Source: Flaccisagitta enflata
Lineage: Eukaryota; Chaetognatha; Sagittoidea; Aphragmophora
Reading direction: 5' to 3'
NCBI GenBank assembly: GCA_965153355.1
Contig: OZ231127.1
Coordinates: 42,780,001-42,844,000, forward strand
Length of the DNA stretch: 64,000 nt
Below, piece after piece: positions 35,514-50,440 of the stretch (position 1 is its first letter; every line of letters starts with the position of its first letter). The position numbers and the translations under genes are program-made. Below the pieces are notes generated by a model. The model was not told where the DNA came from and searched no databases. It saw only the letters and a program-made list of their open reading frames with translations.

Positions 35514-36804
35514 GTAATTGAATGAGTGCTGTTGGTTGGTTAAATCGCTGCTTGCACAAGTGTCAACAACATATTAAAATTCGTTAATTTTTGGGCATTT
35601 TAGGCGCGGTATTAGCCTATCAGGCGGAAATAGGTATAAGGTACAGTTAAAAATCTTTCAAACAAACTTCAAGGGCCTAACAATATATTTTGTTATAGGC
35701 ACTTTTCTCTATGGCCACCTTATAGAATAAGAGAAATTCTTTGAAGGGACTTGATATTCAAGTCTTTAAAGGTTAAATTTCTTTACCGGTGTGTTCTCTA
35801 GAACTCTATTTTACTGTTTTAGGTAATTTTTTTGATATTTATCTACCATTCTTTGAATCTAGATCATAAATAAAGCGCTTTTGACTACAAACCAACATTC
35901 TTTTTTTCTCTTTTATGGAATAGGACTCAATAAATGAGGATCCCCGAAACGCGCCGATTTGGTCTCGAAATTGAAAACCTTCTTGAATTTGTGTACAAAA
36001 AGTGAATTGAAATCATATTTGTCTTGAATAAGCACATACATGACCTCAATTCAGATACTAATATTCTTCCAAGCTTCCGAGAAGCAAAAATTCTTCTTGC
36101 AAGATTCCGACAAGCACAAAATAGTCTAAAATGGTGATTTCATGGAAAAATCAATTGCTTTTTTATAAAATCAATCTTGATCATGGTAACTTTATTGAAA
36201 AAACAGGTTATCCAATTAGAAAATAATTTGTGACATCTGTTCATGTGCTCTTCTGAACGGAATTTAATTTTTTTCCATTTTTTTCGTAATGCGGCACTAA
36301 TGCCATATTGCATGATATTCCGACTGACACCCTGCTTCCGAGAAGCGGCGCTTCCCGCTTTTTTTCGCAATCTGTACGTCTGAACCTCATACTGTCATAT
36401 CAGACACTCAATAAGGCACACAAACACTCACAAACAGGCGCAAACACGAACATTCACATCGTTTCACTGAGTAAACCTATTTATGAAAGTTAAAACAACA
36501 TTGCCCTTACAAAAGGAGGCCAGAATTCTCCAATTTACAAAGGATGAAAGCCTTGCAAGCATTCAATGGTGTTTAATCCGGATAGCTCACAACTATCCTT
36601 TACTATTAACACACAAAATGCTTACCTGACAAAACTATCAGATCGACAGCATACTCCATTAGTATAGGGTCGGACAGGCCTATACCATATGGCATACACA
36701 AAATATCTTACAAAAAAATTAATCAAAGATTGATAATGTACCGGTGGAAGTACTGACACTAGCAATATTGATTTAACATTTATTGATTTTACACACGTTC
36801 CGAG
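35514..36804 (+). other. Gene B intron 1, AT-rich, no further feature seen
   Basis: No domain-bearing frame on either strand. Short minus-strand frames (for example 36140-36370) have no support. Confidence 0.5.
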
Positions 36805-37072
36805 ATCAAATTGGACAATATGACTCCCAGCTTCCATGGTACTCCCCCGCATCACGCGACGTTAAAAATCACACACTACCTGAAAACGGAATCCACCACA
36901 GGAACCAACATCTATTACGAATACAGCAAAATTGATCATCTGCTTGAATTCGGAGAAGAGAAGGTTTTGCAGTATCACTACTCCAACGTCAACACGCTCG
37001 AGGACTTCAACCCCCGAAACTTGACGCTCCTTTACGGCAGGAAAGTTGGAAACAGGACATGTCTTTACGCAG
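36805..37072 (+). CDS. Nested gene B, exon 2: ectodomain
   Basis: Acceptor acacgttccgag|ATCAAA (weak but the only good one), donor TACGCAG|gtaatg; phase 0 in, phase 1 out. It encodes IKLDNMTPSFHGTPPHHATL, an alternating polar/hydrophobic stretch and RNLTLLYG, GNRTCLYAG, with N-glycosylation sequons NMT, NLT and NRT and one Cys. Codon usage and composition are clearly coding. The family is not recognised. Confidence 0.6.
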
Positions 37073-37116
37073 GTAATGTTCGCTTTTCTTTCGTTTTTTT
37101 CTGGTATGGCTCATTA

Positions 37117-37366
<250 letters not shown>

Positions 37367-37399
37367 TGACAGTATCTAGTCTCATCAAACTGCCACCAG

Positions 37400-38328
37400 G
37401 TATCGGGCTCCTCCAGGAGCAGATCAATCTTCCGAAGGGAGAGGCGACGGCGAATTGGGGCCCATGCCAGACAATGGAGGCCAATTTTGGGTCGAGGAGG
37501 ACCTTCACGATCTATACTCGTACAGTCTTCAAAAGTAATGGCGCAATAACCATGGACTCGAACAGGCTGGACATCGAGGTGCTGCCGGCCGATACACCGA
37601 TTGGGCCCGATTACGACTTGCAATGCCTCGATCAGGCCGTCAAACCATCCATTGAGCCTCAAAAGGAATTCCCAAAGTGGAAGATAATAACTCCAGCGTC
37701 TTATGATGAATCAATCCAGATGACGCAGATGAAAAGGAAGGAGTATGGAAAAAAGAAGATCACGATTCAACACATGCTGAGGATCGGTCTATCGTATTTT
37801 AAACAAACCGAAAAGAAGATCGAGTTGACATCGGATATTCCGTCGGTAGTCCTTCAGTTCCAACCCAAAGCGCCCGTCGCAGACTTCGATTTCTCGGGCG
37901 GAAGCGTGACGCCCCGAAATCTCACTATTTGGCTCGACGAATCATCCTCCGCTTCTTCTTGTTTTTTATCCTTGGATGGCGACGTGAAAATGGCCACGGC
38001 GTTTTTGCAGCAAAAGAGGTTTTATTTGGACGATCGAATATACAAAGATGAAAGATGGAGTTGCGCTAAATTTGAGCGTGATTCAAGCAGCGTCAACTAC
38101 CAAAACGCCGATGCAAAGGAGGAAACCCTCATCTTCGAGGCTCCATTTGCCGAGTACCACATCAAATCTGCCGGTGGTCACCAGATGAAACAAGATCGCC
38201 TCAAGATTTTCATCACAAATCGGGCGTCAAATTCTCGTTTTGATTTTTCCGAGTTGTTCTTTGTCCTTTGTTTATTTTTCGCTATGATAAGCGGCAATTC
38301 TTTCTTCGATATTAGTGAATATAGTTAA
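37400..38328 (+). CDS. Nested gene B, exon 3: ectodomain and C-terminal hydrophobic segment
   Basis: Acceptor actgccaccag|GTATC, phase 1, matching exon 2. 309 codons to TAA at 38326-38328; the full model is 435 aa. The ectodomain has four Cys here (GPC, LQC, SSC, WSC), and with the two upstream an even number, six. Beta-rich pattern, sequon NLT (RNLTIWLD), a Lys-rich block (MKRKEYGKKK). Near the end LFFVLCLFFAMISG is a hydrophobic span, followed by only about ten residues (NSFFDISEYS), so a tail anchor or GPI signal is possible. I do not recognise the protein. The last two codons overlap a MITE-like end. Confidence 0.7.
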
Positions 38329-38345
38329 AACCCGCAATAACGGAT
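38326..38345 (+). mobile_element. MITE end (mariner type) overlapping the gene B stop codon
   Basis: TAGTTAAAACCCGCAATAACGG resembles the mariner-MITE end CAGTTxAAxCCCGCxATAACGG seen inverted at 42220-42245 and in part at 1354. The gene B stop TAA is inside it. The right end of the element was not located. Confidence 0.35.
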
Positions 38346-38898
38346 ATCGAGGGACCAACATATTTCATCCACTATTTGTGGATTTCCATTAGATATTGCC
38401 AATGTAAAAATAAGAAATTGACATTCAAGAATCATGTTTTTTGATCCATTATAGTAGGAACTTATGAAGTTCAGTTTGTGGGATGAACCAAGGAGGAAAA
38501 AAGTTGACTGATTTTTTTTAACAAGCCAAATGAGTATAATAATATTAAGAATAATGAATATTTGATACTTTTTTGCAACTGGTATCACGTTGGAACAGTC
38601 ATGAGACTAAGTATGTCTCTTTTTTTCGATGAAAAAAAATCTCAATTTTCATTAAGTAAAGATATATGCGATGAAAAATGCTTTCACGCTTGCAAAAAGG
38701 TCTGTTCGCTGCTGTTCGTCACATAACTTAAAATTTCGACAACGCTGATTTCAAATCTGCTTTCAGATTTTATCTAAATTCATCCTGAGTAACGCTTTAG
38801 TCATTGGAAGACACAGTCTCCTTTGTAAAGACTAGCTTTGAAAACACTAGCTTAGTGGGAACTTCTGCATGGCAGTTTGTGGAGTAATAAGTATAGAA

Positions 38899-39098
38899 AC
38901 AAGGCGGGATACACGGCTAGCGAAGTCGCATGCGGGTGGGCAGGGGCTGTATTTGAGGTCACTTGACCATTTGGGCAGGAGCAGCAAGGTTGAAGAAAAA
39001 AAATCATAAAAAAAAGTAAAACGTGACCGACCAACCGACCGACGGATGGATGGACAAAGCGAGTTGTAGAGTTGTAGAGCATGCATGCGACTAAAAAA
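38899..39098 (+). mobile_element. Family H repeat
   Basis: ACAAGGCGGGATACACGGC, GTCGCATGCGGGTGGGCAGG, a CGACCAACCGACC block, end GCATGCATGCGACTAAAAAAAA. Confidence 0.65.
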
Positions 39099-39423
39099 AA
39101 TGACTGTTTTTTTAAACCAGAAAAGTGAATATGAAAATATGATTAAAGAATTATAAATCAATCATTTTGCGTGTCTGGTATTACATAGAAAGGGCCCCTT
39201 CAGTCAGAGAGTCATTTTTTAGTGAGTGAAAATAACTGACATTTACATAAATAAGACTTGCTGTGAAATAAGATGCTTTTACGCTTGTAATTAGGCCTGT
39301 ACGCCGCTGCATATATATAAAAGAACATTTAGTTTCGACCATGCTGATTCTAAATCTTGTTTCATTTTTTTTCTTTATTTCTACAAGGCAACGCGGTTTC
39401 AATAAAAAGACAAAGCACCTTTT

Positions 39424-39605
39424 AACAAGGTCGGATACACAGCCAATACCAGTTGCGGACGGGTGGGCACGGGCGGAAATACGCGTTTTTCCACTTTTCG
39501 ACTCGTGTCCACGGACGGACCAACGGATGGATCAACGGACGGACCAACGGATGGACCGACGGACGGACAAAGCTTCTTATAGAGTTGCGTGTCCACAACT
39601 AAAAA
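39424..39605 (+). mobile_element. Family H repeat, GTTGCG-hairpin variant
   Basis: ACAAGGTCGGATACACAGCC ... GTTGCGGACGGGTGGGCACG, GGACGGACCAACGG core, end GTTGCGTGTCCACAACTAAAAA. Same subfamily as 9193-9336. Confidence 0.65.
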
Positions 39606-39699
39606 GTGCTAAGTTGCTAACCAAAACAGCATCATGGAACTTGCGCCTAAAACGCAAATTAACAGTACGCTGTTCGTAAATTTTCACTATCTCCGATTT

Positions 39700-40340
39700 T
39701 AGATTATTAGTCGCCTGTACGCGACCCTATAACCCGCTTTTTTGGTCGGTCGGTTGGTCCATCTGTTGGTTGGTCGGTAACACTGTTTTTTTGGTGTTTA
39801 TGGGCGTTTTTCACATTACTGCTCCTGCCAAAATGCTTGGTTAGCCTTTTTAGTCATGTGCACGCGACTATGACCCACTCTGTCCGTCGGTCCATCGGTC
39901 CGTAATGCCTAACTTTTTCTGCTGTTTGACATCATTTTTAGTCATTTTAAGTCATTTAAAGTTATTTTAAGTCAATTTACATTTTGTCTCTTGGTCTTTT
40001 TGTCTTTCAGTCTTATTGTCTTTTGTCAAATGGAGATTCCATGAATTTTACTCAATGGATGATCTTAAAAATTTATTTACAATTTGTGCCTTTCTTTTAC
40101 ATTCAATGCGATGGCGCAACTTTTTTTTACAAAATTGTTTGAATAGACAATTGCTTTACATCTTTTGTTCAGTTTTATTTTTTTCTTGGACTATAATGAC
40201 TGTGCACGTCTGTCTGTCAGTCGTCCATCCGTTTCAGTTGCAGACACGCAACTCTATAACAGGCTTTGTCTGTCCATCGGTCCGTCAGTCCGTCCATCGG
40301 TCCATAACGCAGGACTCGAAAAGTGGAAAAACGAGCATTT
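39700..40340 (-). mobile_element. Cluster of inverted family H heads
   Basis: Successive hairpin heads on the minus strand: 39707 (TAGTCGCCTGTACGCGACC), 39857 (TTTTTAGTCATGTGCACGCGAC), 40228 (GTTGCAGACACGCAAC). Each is followed by a GGTCGG/GGTCC block. A GTCATTTTAA run lies between (39935-39985). Confidence 0.5.
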
Positions 40341-40348
40341 TAGGTGGG

Positions 40349-41447
40349 TTTTTTAGTCGCGTGCACGCGACTCTATACCCCGCTTTGTCCGTCCGTCGGT
40401 CGGTTGGTCGGTCGGTTGGTTGGTCGGTCGGTCCCCATTTTATTTTTTTTATTCGTTTTATTCCTACCAAGTCATTTTAAGTCAATTAAGTGATTTTGAG
40501 TCAAATTAGATCATTTTAAGTCATTTTAAGTCATTTTAAGTCACTTTAAGTCATTTGAGTCATTATTGAATTTTAGTCAATTTAAGTCAATCTAGGTCAT
40601 TTTAAGTCATTTTAAGTAAATTCAAGTCAATTTAAGTCAGTTTAACTCAGTATAAGTCAATTTAAAGCAGCATAAGTCAATTTAAGTCATTTTATGTCAT
40701 TTTTGAATTTTAGTTTATTTAAGTCAATTTAGGTCATTTTAAGTAATTATAGGTAATCAGAGGTCATTATAGGTAATTATAGGTCATTATGTTATTATAG
40801 GTAATTATAGGTAATCATAGGTCATTATAGGTTATTATAGGTCAATATGTAATTATAGGTAATTATAGGTAATCATAGATAATTAAAGGTCATTATGCAA
40901 TAATAGGTAATTATAGGTAATCGTAGGTTTTTATGGGTACTTAAAGGTCATTACATAAATATTGGTAATTATAGGTAATCATTGGTCATTATAGGTAATT
41001 ATAGGTCAAAAGATAATTATACATAATTACAGGTAATTATAGGTCATTATGCAATTTTAGGTAATTATAGGTAATCATAGGTCGTTATTGGCAATTATAG
41101 GTCATTATGTAATCATAGGTAATTACAGGTAATTAAAGGTAATTACGATTATTTCATAAGTAATAATAGGTCATTCTAGGTTTAGGTAATCATAGGTCAT
41201 TATAAGTAATTATAGGTCATGTAATTATGAGTAATTATGTGATTATAGGTAATTAAAGGTCATTTTTTGTTAATATAGGTGATAATGTAATTTAAAGTAA
41301 TTATAGCTAAGTACAGGCAATTATAGTCATTATAGGTAATTATAGTTATTATTGTCATTACAGGAAATAATGTACTTATATGATTAGGCGATTATGTAAT
41401 TAAGTAATTATAAAAGCCTCGCACGCGACTTATAGGTGTTGGCCTTG
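40349..41447 (-). mobile_element. Family H repeat with a 0.9-kb tandem core
   Basis: Head TTTTTTAGTCGCGTGCACGCGAC at 40349, GGTCGGTTGGTCGG block, then about 10-bp units: GTCATTTTAA type (40470-40740) changing into GGTAATTATA type (40741-41400). It ends GCACGCGACTTATAGGTGTTGGCCTTGTTG (41415-41447). Head and tail match the constant ends of the family; the core is private to this copy. Confidence 0.7.
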
Positions 41448-44683
<3,236 letters not shown>

Positions 44684-44890
44684 CTAATAGTTTTTCAAAG
44701 AATCATAGTCGATCACATGCTGTACGAAATTCCCACTGCATTGTCTGTAAAATCTATCAGATACCAAATCTTCCGAAGCGATGCTAAAGTCGACGCATCC
44801 CGGCAGCATGGTGTAGTCTGCGGCGGCAAACCCGCTACCGTCAGCCGTGATCCGTACGCAGTATTGCTCAAAACGAGGGTCACAAGTCAC
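44684..44890 (-). CDS. Nested antisense gene C, last exon: cysteine-rich secreted protein
   Basis: Minus strand; acceptor TATATAACAATTTCAG|GTGAC, phase 0, stop TAG at 44684-44686. 68 residues: VTCDPRFEQYCVRITADGSG, then 'DYTMLPGCVDF' and RQCSGNFVQH, with four Cys. Joined to the exon at 59570-59418 (phase 0) it makes a 119-aa secreted protein with seven Cys. The CD..YC...GC...C spacing recalls small Ly6/three-finger-type extracellular proteins, but the second CxxC of that family is not evident, so this is only a suggestion. More exons may exist between the two. Confidence 0.55.
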   Translation of the reverse strand: MTCDPRFEQYCVRITADGSGFAAADYTMLPGCVDFSIASEDLVSDRFYRQCSGNFVQHVIDYDSLKNY

Positions 44891-44913
44891 CTGAAATTGT
44901 TATATAGAATATC

Positions 44914-44942
44914 ATATGGTTGTTGTCGCATTTCGTCATGCG
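44914..44942. repeat. 29-bp sequence present inverted at 58966-58994
   Basis: ATATGGTTGTTG...CATGCG here; exact reverse complement at 58966-58994. It lies 23 bases upstream (minus sense) of the gene C last exon. Confidence 0.85.
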
Positions 44943-45483
44943 AGGGAAAGGGTGAAAGGGTCAATTTTCAAATCAAATATACATGATGCATATGTGGCAT
45001 CATCATAAGTTCTTGATACATGTACTTGAGTGAGATAGCTGAATTTTCTTATCTAATCAGTCGATCGTTTCATTTCTACATCAAAGACAGGGACTATTTT
45101 GCAGCTGTTCTCATGAAAATCGTGAACAAAATAGCAATCTGAACGGCAGAGCTGCTTCTCCTCTCATGCTTGAGCAGACGAATCGACGAAGCTACGATCG
45201 TTGCTGGTTTGCGAAAAAAAAAAAAATATTAAAGAAGCTAGTCTGTTCTCTGACTAAAATCGTCCTCATCATTGGTCTCCGTTTAGACATCATCCCGTTT
45301 CAGCAGATGTGCTTTGATACGCTGATATCCCAGACCATTGGTAACTTAGACTTGGTGTAAATCGTTGGAACCAATCTACGCACCGCCTCGGCCTAACTAA
45401 AAGCGTCACACGGCGATCGGCGCGCCCGGTATGATCATGACCGTGTGTCTTTTCCTTGTTTTCAGTCAATTTTCAGATGTCAT

Positions 45484-45835
45484 AGGGAGGGGGCAGCCGA
45501 GAGCGAGAAGGAAGTGGAGAGCGAGGGGGAAGCCGAGAGCGAGGGGGAAGCCAAGAGCGAGGGGGAAGCTGAGAGCGAGGGGGGAGCTGAGAGCGAGGGG
45601 GGAGCTGAGAGCGAGGGGGAAGCCGAGCGCGAGGGGCAAGCTGAGAGCAAGGGGCAAGCTGAGAGTGAGGGTCAAGCTAAGAGCGAGGGGGAAGCTGAGA
45701 ACAAAGGGGAAGCTGAGAGTGAGGGGGAAGCTGAGAGTGAGGGGGAAGCTGAGAGCGAGGGGGAAGCTGAGAGCAAGGGGGAAGCTGAGAGTGAGGGGGA
45801 AGCTGAGAGCAAGGGGGAAGCTGAGAGAGCAAGGA
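45484..45835 (+). repeat. 18-bp minisatellite, GGGGAAGCTGAGAGCGAG units
   Basis: About 19 units of 18 bp, so every frame stays open and gives periodic Glu-Gly-Glu-Ala-Glu-Ser or Arg-Gly-Lys-Leu repeats. Open frames here (45431-45897) are probably by-products of the period. Confidence 0.9.
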
Positions 45836-45842
45836 AGGGCAA

Positions 45843-46408
45843 AGGTGTAGGAGCTGGCCGGACATACAAAAGCATGTTCCAGAATATTTTCACGTGACAT
45901 CGCGCCGATATAGAATTTAAGGTCATCCCCGACCCTGGCCAGACCCTACCACCAACCCCAGTCCTTCCTCTACACCCAACCCTTAACCAAACCCCTCACC
46001 CCAACCCTTAACCAAACCCTACCCCTTAACCCAACCCTACCCTAAACTGAACCCTACCCCAAACTCAAACCTAGACCTAAACCCAACCCTTCCTTAAATC
46101 CCAGCCCCCGCTACCTCTAGACCCAACCCTACCCCTAAACCCAACCCTAAACCCAACCCTACCCCTGAACCCAACCCCTGAACCCAACCCCTAAACCCAA
46201 CCCTTCCCTAAACCCAACCCTACCCCTAAACCCAACCCTACCCTAAACCCACCCTATCCCTAAACCCAACCCTACCCCTAAACCCAACCCTACCTCGAAA
46301 CCCAACCCTATAATCCAAGTCCCCTCTCCAAATGTTCCACCCTGTTAAAATCAGGGATAAACGAAAGGTCAGAAAACAACTAATTCAGTCCGGCCAGCTC
46401 CTACACCT
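45843..46408. repeat. Inverted 20-bp arms enclosing degenerate telomere-like array
   Basis: GGTGTAGGAGCTGGCCGGAC (45843-45862) and its inverse GTCCGGCCAGCTCCTACACC (46388-46407) enclose about 350 bp of AACCCAACCCTACCCCTAAA-type units (45950-46310). They are flanked outside by GA-rich GAGAGC/GAGGGG minisatellites on both sides (45484-45835, 46415-46520). The units are near CCCTAA but not regular, so this is an interstitial satellite rather than a chromosome end. Confidence 0.75.
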
Positions 46409-46592
46409 AGACCCAAGGGAGAGCCAAAGAGGAGTGAGGGAAAATGACAGCAAAGAGAAGCGAGGGGAAATGAGAGCAAAGGCAAGTGAGGGGAAACGAG
46501 AGCAAAGGCAAGAGAGGGGAAATGAGTGCAAAATTGGCTTATGTAGCTTACTCTCTCATCCATCTCCAATTCTTGTTCTTTTTGTCTCACAG

Positions 46593-46731
46593 CATCAACC
46601 AACAGTCGCCGAAAATGCTTGTCAGCAATTCCTGAACATGAGCAAGTTTAGCTTCAGTTGCAGTCATCTGGGGCTCAAGATGGAAGCATCTGTCAGCAAT
46701 CCTGATTCTCTTCAGCCTGTCTCAGCGCCAG
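46593..46731 (+). CDS. Possible exon of an unknown plus-strand gene
   Basis: Acceptor tctttttgtctcacag|CATC is strong; donor GCGCCAG|gtattt; phase 0 in, 1 out. It encodes 46 residues: HQPTVAENACQQFLNMSKF, 'SFSCSHLGLKMEASV', SAPG. Its phase does not allow insertion between EGFLAM exons 11 and 12. No partner exon found. Confidence 0.25.
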
Positions 46732-47304
46732 GTATTTTGAGTTTGTCATGTCAATGCTTTGTCTAGTCTAGTCTTGAGCGAGAATATTAACATGCATGTC
46801 TCATAGGCTACTTGGGTGCTTCACATAGCAAAAGTTGCTTATTTCTTTTCAGCCTTTTTTCTTAATATAGAGTGATTGATTTTAAAAATTTTATCTTCTA
46901 TTTTTTAGCAATACAATTTGGGGATTTAATTTGCATAATCCAGTGGGATAAATCAATACGCTGACAATCTTTGAATTAGCTAATAATATTTTTTCTTATA
47001 AGATTATTAATTTGTTTTTTAAGAAAGCTCTTTTACTATTTATATTCTGATATTTTAGTTTAATATTATAAATACTACAATTTTTAAGACAAATAGTGTT
47101 TTTAGCAATATAATTATACAGGATTTTGCTAATTATAAAAATTTGTGTAGGAATTTTAAAGCCAAAATAAAAATAGAAGATAAATGAATTTAAAAAAAAA
47201 TTGTCGTCTTAATGATTTTTGCTTCTTCATATTATCTAAAAAGGGTGAGGTATACTTTAAACTTTTGCTATTTGAAGCACCCAAATAAGCTACTACACTC
47301 TTTT

Positions 47305-47486
47305 TAGTCGCGTGCTACGCGACTCTACACCCCGCTATGTCGGTCCGTCGGTCGGTTGGTCCCCTTTTTACTTTTTCGGTGTGTTTTTGAGCATACAGCT
47401 CCTGCCCAGACGCCTTGGTGACCTTCTCCAGCACTGCTCCTGCCCACCCACATGAGACTAGGATAGCCGTGTATCCGGCCTTGTTA
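47305..47486 (-). mobile_element. Family H repeat, compact full copy
   Basis: Minus strand: ACAAGGCCGGATACACGGCTA ... GGGCAGGAGC twice ... GACCAACCGACC ... GTCGCGTAGCACGCGACTAAAAA. Both constant ends are present with almost no tandem core; a good reference copy. Confidence 0.75.
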
Positions 47487-47580
47487 TTGAGAAAGGAAAA
47501 AGTTTTAAAGGACATGAGGCTGAAGTTTTGCCAAAAATTAAGGATATTTTAAGGACAAAATCCAGCCTCAGATTAATAAC

Positions 47581-47773
47581 ACAAGGCCATATACATGGCT
47601 ACCAAAGTCGCGTGCAGATGGGCAGGGGCAGTAATAAAAAAGGTTTTTCAAGCAATTGGGCAAGAGCAATGATGCAAAAAACGCCCATAAACGCCAATAA
47701 AAGCTAACGCGGACGGACAGACGGACCGACCAAACGACATAGGTTATAGTCGTGTAGCACGCGACTAAAAAAA
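47581..47773 (+). mobile_element. Family H repeat, compact full copy
   Basis: ACAAGGCCATATACATGGC, GTCGCGTGCAGATGGGCAGG, GGACGGACAGACGGACC, hairpin end GTCGTGTAGCACGCGACTAAAAA. Opposite orientation to the copy 100 bases to its left, making an inverted pair. Confidence 0.7.
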
Positions 47774-48060
47774 AAATTCAGATTTTATATTGTTTTTAGG
47801 CAAATTTAAGAGAAAATTATTTTATCTATAGAAAATGAAAACATTTTTTGTTTAATGACAATCTTTTTTTTGTTTTAAAGCAGTAACAATCATATTTAAT
47901 TTGTATTTACTCATACTGAACATAAGTTATTTCAATCAGTATAATGTAATCAGCAGAAAAGCATAAAAATATATTAAGGACACACTAAGAACATTTCAGC
48001 CTGAAATTTGCATAAATTTAAGATCCCAGGCTCAGAAAAATTTTACTGGTCCTTAAAAAC

Positions 48061-48234
48061 TGAAAAGAGTGTATGTGCGAGCTTTTGAAGACAACTGATT
48101 TTGTCCTCAGGAGTGACTATCCAGCTGGATTTCGTGCACATCTCGTCTCTCGTCCATTCCAAATCGCGATCACGAGCGGAGTCAACTAAGAGTTTCTTTT
48201 TAATTTCCTCCGCTTCGGCCATTCTCTCGGAAGG
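48061..48234 (-). CDS. Possible minus-strand exon
   Basis: The frame reads MAEAEEIKKKLLVDSARDRD, then a segment ending TPEDKISCLQKLAHTLFSVF, with a possible donor KD(C)A|gtaaaa at its end. The last part loosely resembles the TPxDKxxC motif of VPS9 domains. The opposite strand also has a donor-like GGAAG|gtgagt at 48232. No partner exons, so low support for either strand. Confidence 0.25.
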
Positions 48235-48499
48235 TGAGTCTAGCTCTCTGGTATTCATGAGTAATCGGCAAATGTTCCGCCTGTCTCAGAAATCTCTCTC
48301 TCTCTCTCTCTCTCTCGCTCTCTCGCTCTCTCTCTCGCTCTCTCTCTCTCGCCTGGATCACCGGTACCTACGTCAAACTATGCCGCCGCCTCTGTTTGGG
48401 TGTTCCTCGCTATGTCTATTTGTGTTTGTGCCTGTATGTCATGTTACCTGGTGTTCGTAAATGTGCATCACGTCTCCTTGAAGTAATGCTACTCACACA

Positions 48500-48690
48500 C
48501 TGAGTAGTGATACATGCACACGGAGACATGATACACATACACACAGAGACTTGATACACAAACACACGAAGACATGATACACATAAACACGGAGACATGA
48601 TACACATACACACGGAGACATGATACACATACACACATACACACAGAGACATGATACACATACACGTGGAGAAATGATACATACATGGAG
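48500..48690 (+). repeat. About 21-bp minisatellite
   Basis: Units of GGAGACATGATACACATACAC type, about nine copies with variants. Confidence 0.85.
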
Positions 48691-49213
48691 ACATGATTCA
48701 CGTATATACGCTCATACTCATGATAAACATCAGCTAAACTATTAAGCGTCTTTCCTCCATTGCCCTATTCTTCTATAGGGGTGGAGACGTAGGAGCGCGA
48801 TTGTTCGACCCTCGATAAAATTCTTGGCCCAGAAACAAACTCCGACAAGACTACCCCTCAAGCAGACATGGATCAGGCTAATTCGGTACTTTGTATGAAC
48901 GTTTTAGTGTGTATTTGTGTGTGACCGCCTACAGGTGTTGAAAGTTAATATGGGTGTGTGCATATTTTCCATGTCTTATGTGTAAGTGAAGTGCAGGATG
49001 TTTGCGTCTTTAGTTGTTCCTATAGTATTTGAGTGTATGTAAGGCACATCTTATGTCTGTGTGTTGCTTGTATCATGTTTGAGGGTGTGTTGCTAGTCTG
49101 TTTTTGTGAGGTGTATCTGTTTGTGAAAATGCTGTATCTTTAGGATTATTTCATGGTATATGAGTTACTAATCCATTAGATATGCTGTCTTCCTCCCTCC
49201 TACCCCACACATT

Positions 49214-50440
49214 TTAGTTGCGGGCAAGCGACTCTACACCTTGCCGTGTCGGTCGCTACGTCTGTACGTTGGTAACAAAAACTTATGAATTTTGACCATT
49301 TTTTGCATTACAGCTCCTGCCCAACTGTACGAGACGTGGAAAAATGGGTGAAGACGGAAACGGCGCAATCACTGGAGTCGAAAAAGATCACTAAAAAGAA
49401 TCACCGAAAAAGATCACTAAAAAGACCCAAACTTGTGAAGCAAAATCAGCTGTACCTGACACTTCTTCAGGGGCGCACCGTGTTCCCTAGCTGTGGTAGG
49501 CAGGAAAAAATGACTCAGCATAGCGACCCATTCTGGGTTGTTGCTTACATGTAGGTGCCTCCCACTATGCATGAAACAAAAAAATCTTTGGGATGTTTTG
49601 AGATTTATATTAAAAATAGTTTTTTTTACATTTTTTGCCATGAATGTTTTTGATCAATTTTTAGATAATTTTCAAATTCAGAATTGAATTCAGACAATGT
49701 TTTCTGTTTTGTTTCACTTTATACTTTTTAAGAAAAATAAAAAGTTCATTTTGTCTTTAAATACTTAAAACCTAAAACAATATTTATTATTGTAGTATTA
49801 TACTAAAAAAATAAACTTTCTTTCTATTTTTAACGAACCAGGAAGTGCTTTCTGAGTTCATATCCACATTCAAAATACCTGAAAAAATTGATCTCAAAGA
49901 GTTACAATGAAAATTTTAGCGTTTTTTAGTCGCGTGAACGCGACTCTAGAAGCCGCTGTGTCGGTCAGTCGGTCAGTAACGTAACGTAACATTTTTGAAA
50001 TATAGCTTAAATCATCATTTTAAAGGGACTTAAGGGTACTTTAGGGTATTCAAAGGTACTTTAGGGTACTTAGGGGTACTAAAGAGTACTATAGGTATTA
50101 AGGGTAATATAGGGTACTTTAGGTACTTCTGGGTACTTGAGGTTACTTTAGGGTACTTTAGGTTACTTCAGGGTACTCAAGGGTACTTTAGAGTATTTTA
50201 GGTACTTTAGGGTATTCTAGGGTATATTAGGGTACTTTAGGGTACATTAGGTACTAAAGGGTACTCAAGGTACTTTGAGTACTTTATTCTAATCTATCAC
50301 CTTTACTATCATTACCTTTATTGCCTTTATTACCTTTATTACCTTTATTACCTTTTTTACCTTATTGACCTTAATTACCTTTATTACCTTTATTACCTTT
50401 ATTACCACGCGACTAAGGTTTGTTGACCTTGTTGTATTTT
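49214..50440 (-). mobile_element. Family H heads and a copy with GGGTACTTTA core
   Basis: Head at 49214 (TTTTAGTTGCGGGCAAGCGAC). A second head at 49925 (TTTTTTAGTCGCGTGAACGCGAC) is followed by GGGTACTTTA units (50025-50290), TTACCTTTA units (50305-50405) and the tail CACGCGACTAAGGTTTGTTGACCTTGTTG. Core and head again combine differently from other copies. Confidence 0.65.

Larger units (their letters stand above)
46732..49213 (+). other. Intron 11 segment: AT-rich, two family H repeats, minisatellite
   Basis: It holds the family H copies at 47305 and 47581, a possible minus exon at 48061-48234, (CT)n at 48295-48350, and a 21-bp GGAGACATGATACACATACAC minisatellite at 48500-48690. The rest is featureless. 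Confidence 0.5.

Noticed and set aside
45431-45900. Repeat protein of Glu-Gly-Ala-Ser or Arg-Gly-Lys-Leu units
   Set aside because: An 18-bp minisatellite keeps all frames open; no signal peptide, domain or splice evidence.
45950-46310. True telomere or chromosome end
   Set aside because: Units are irregular and gene-bearing sequence continues on both sides.
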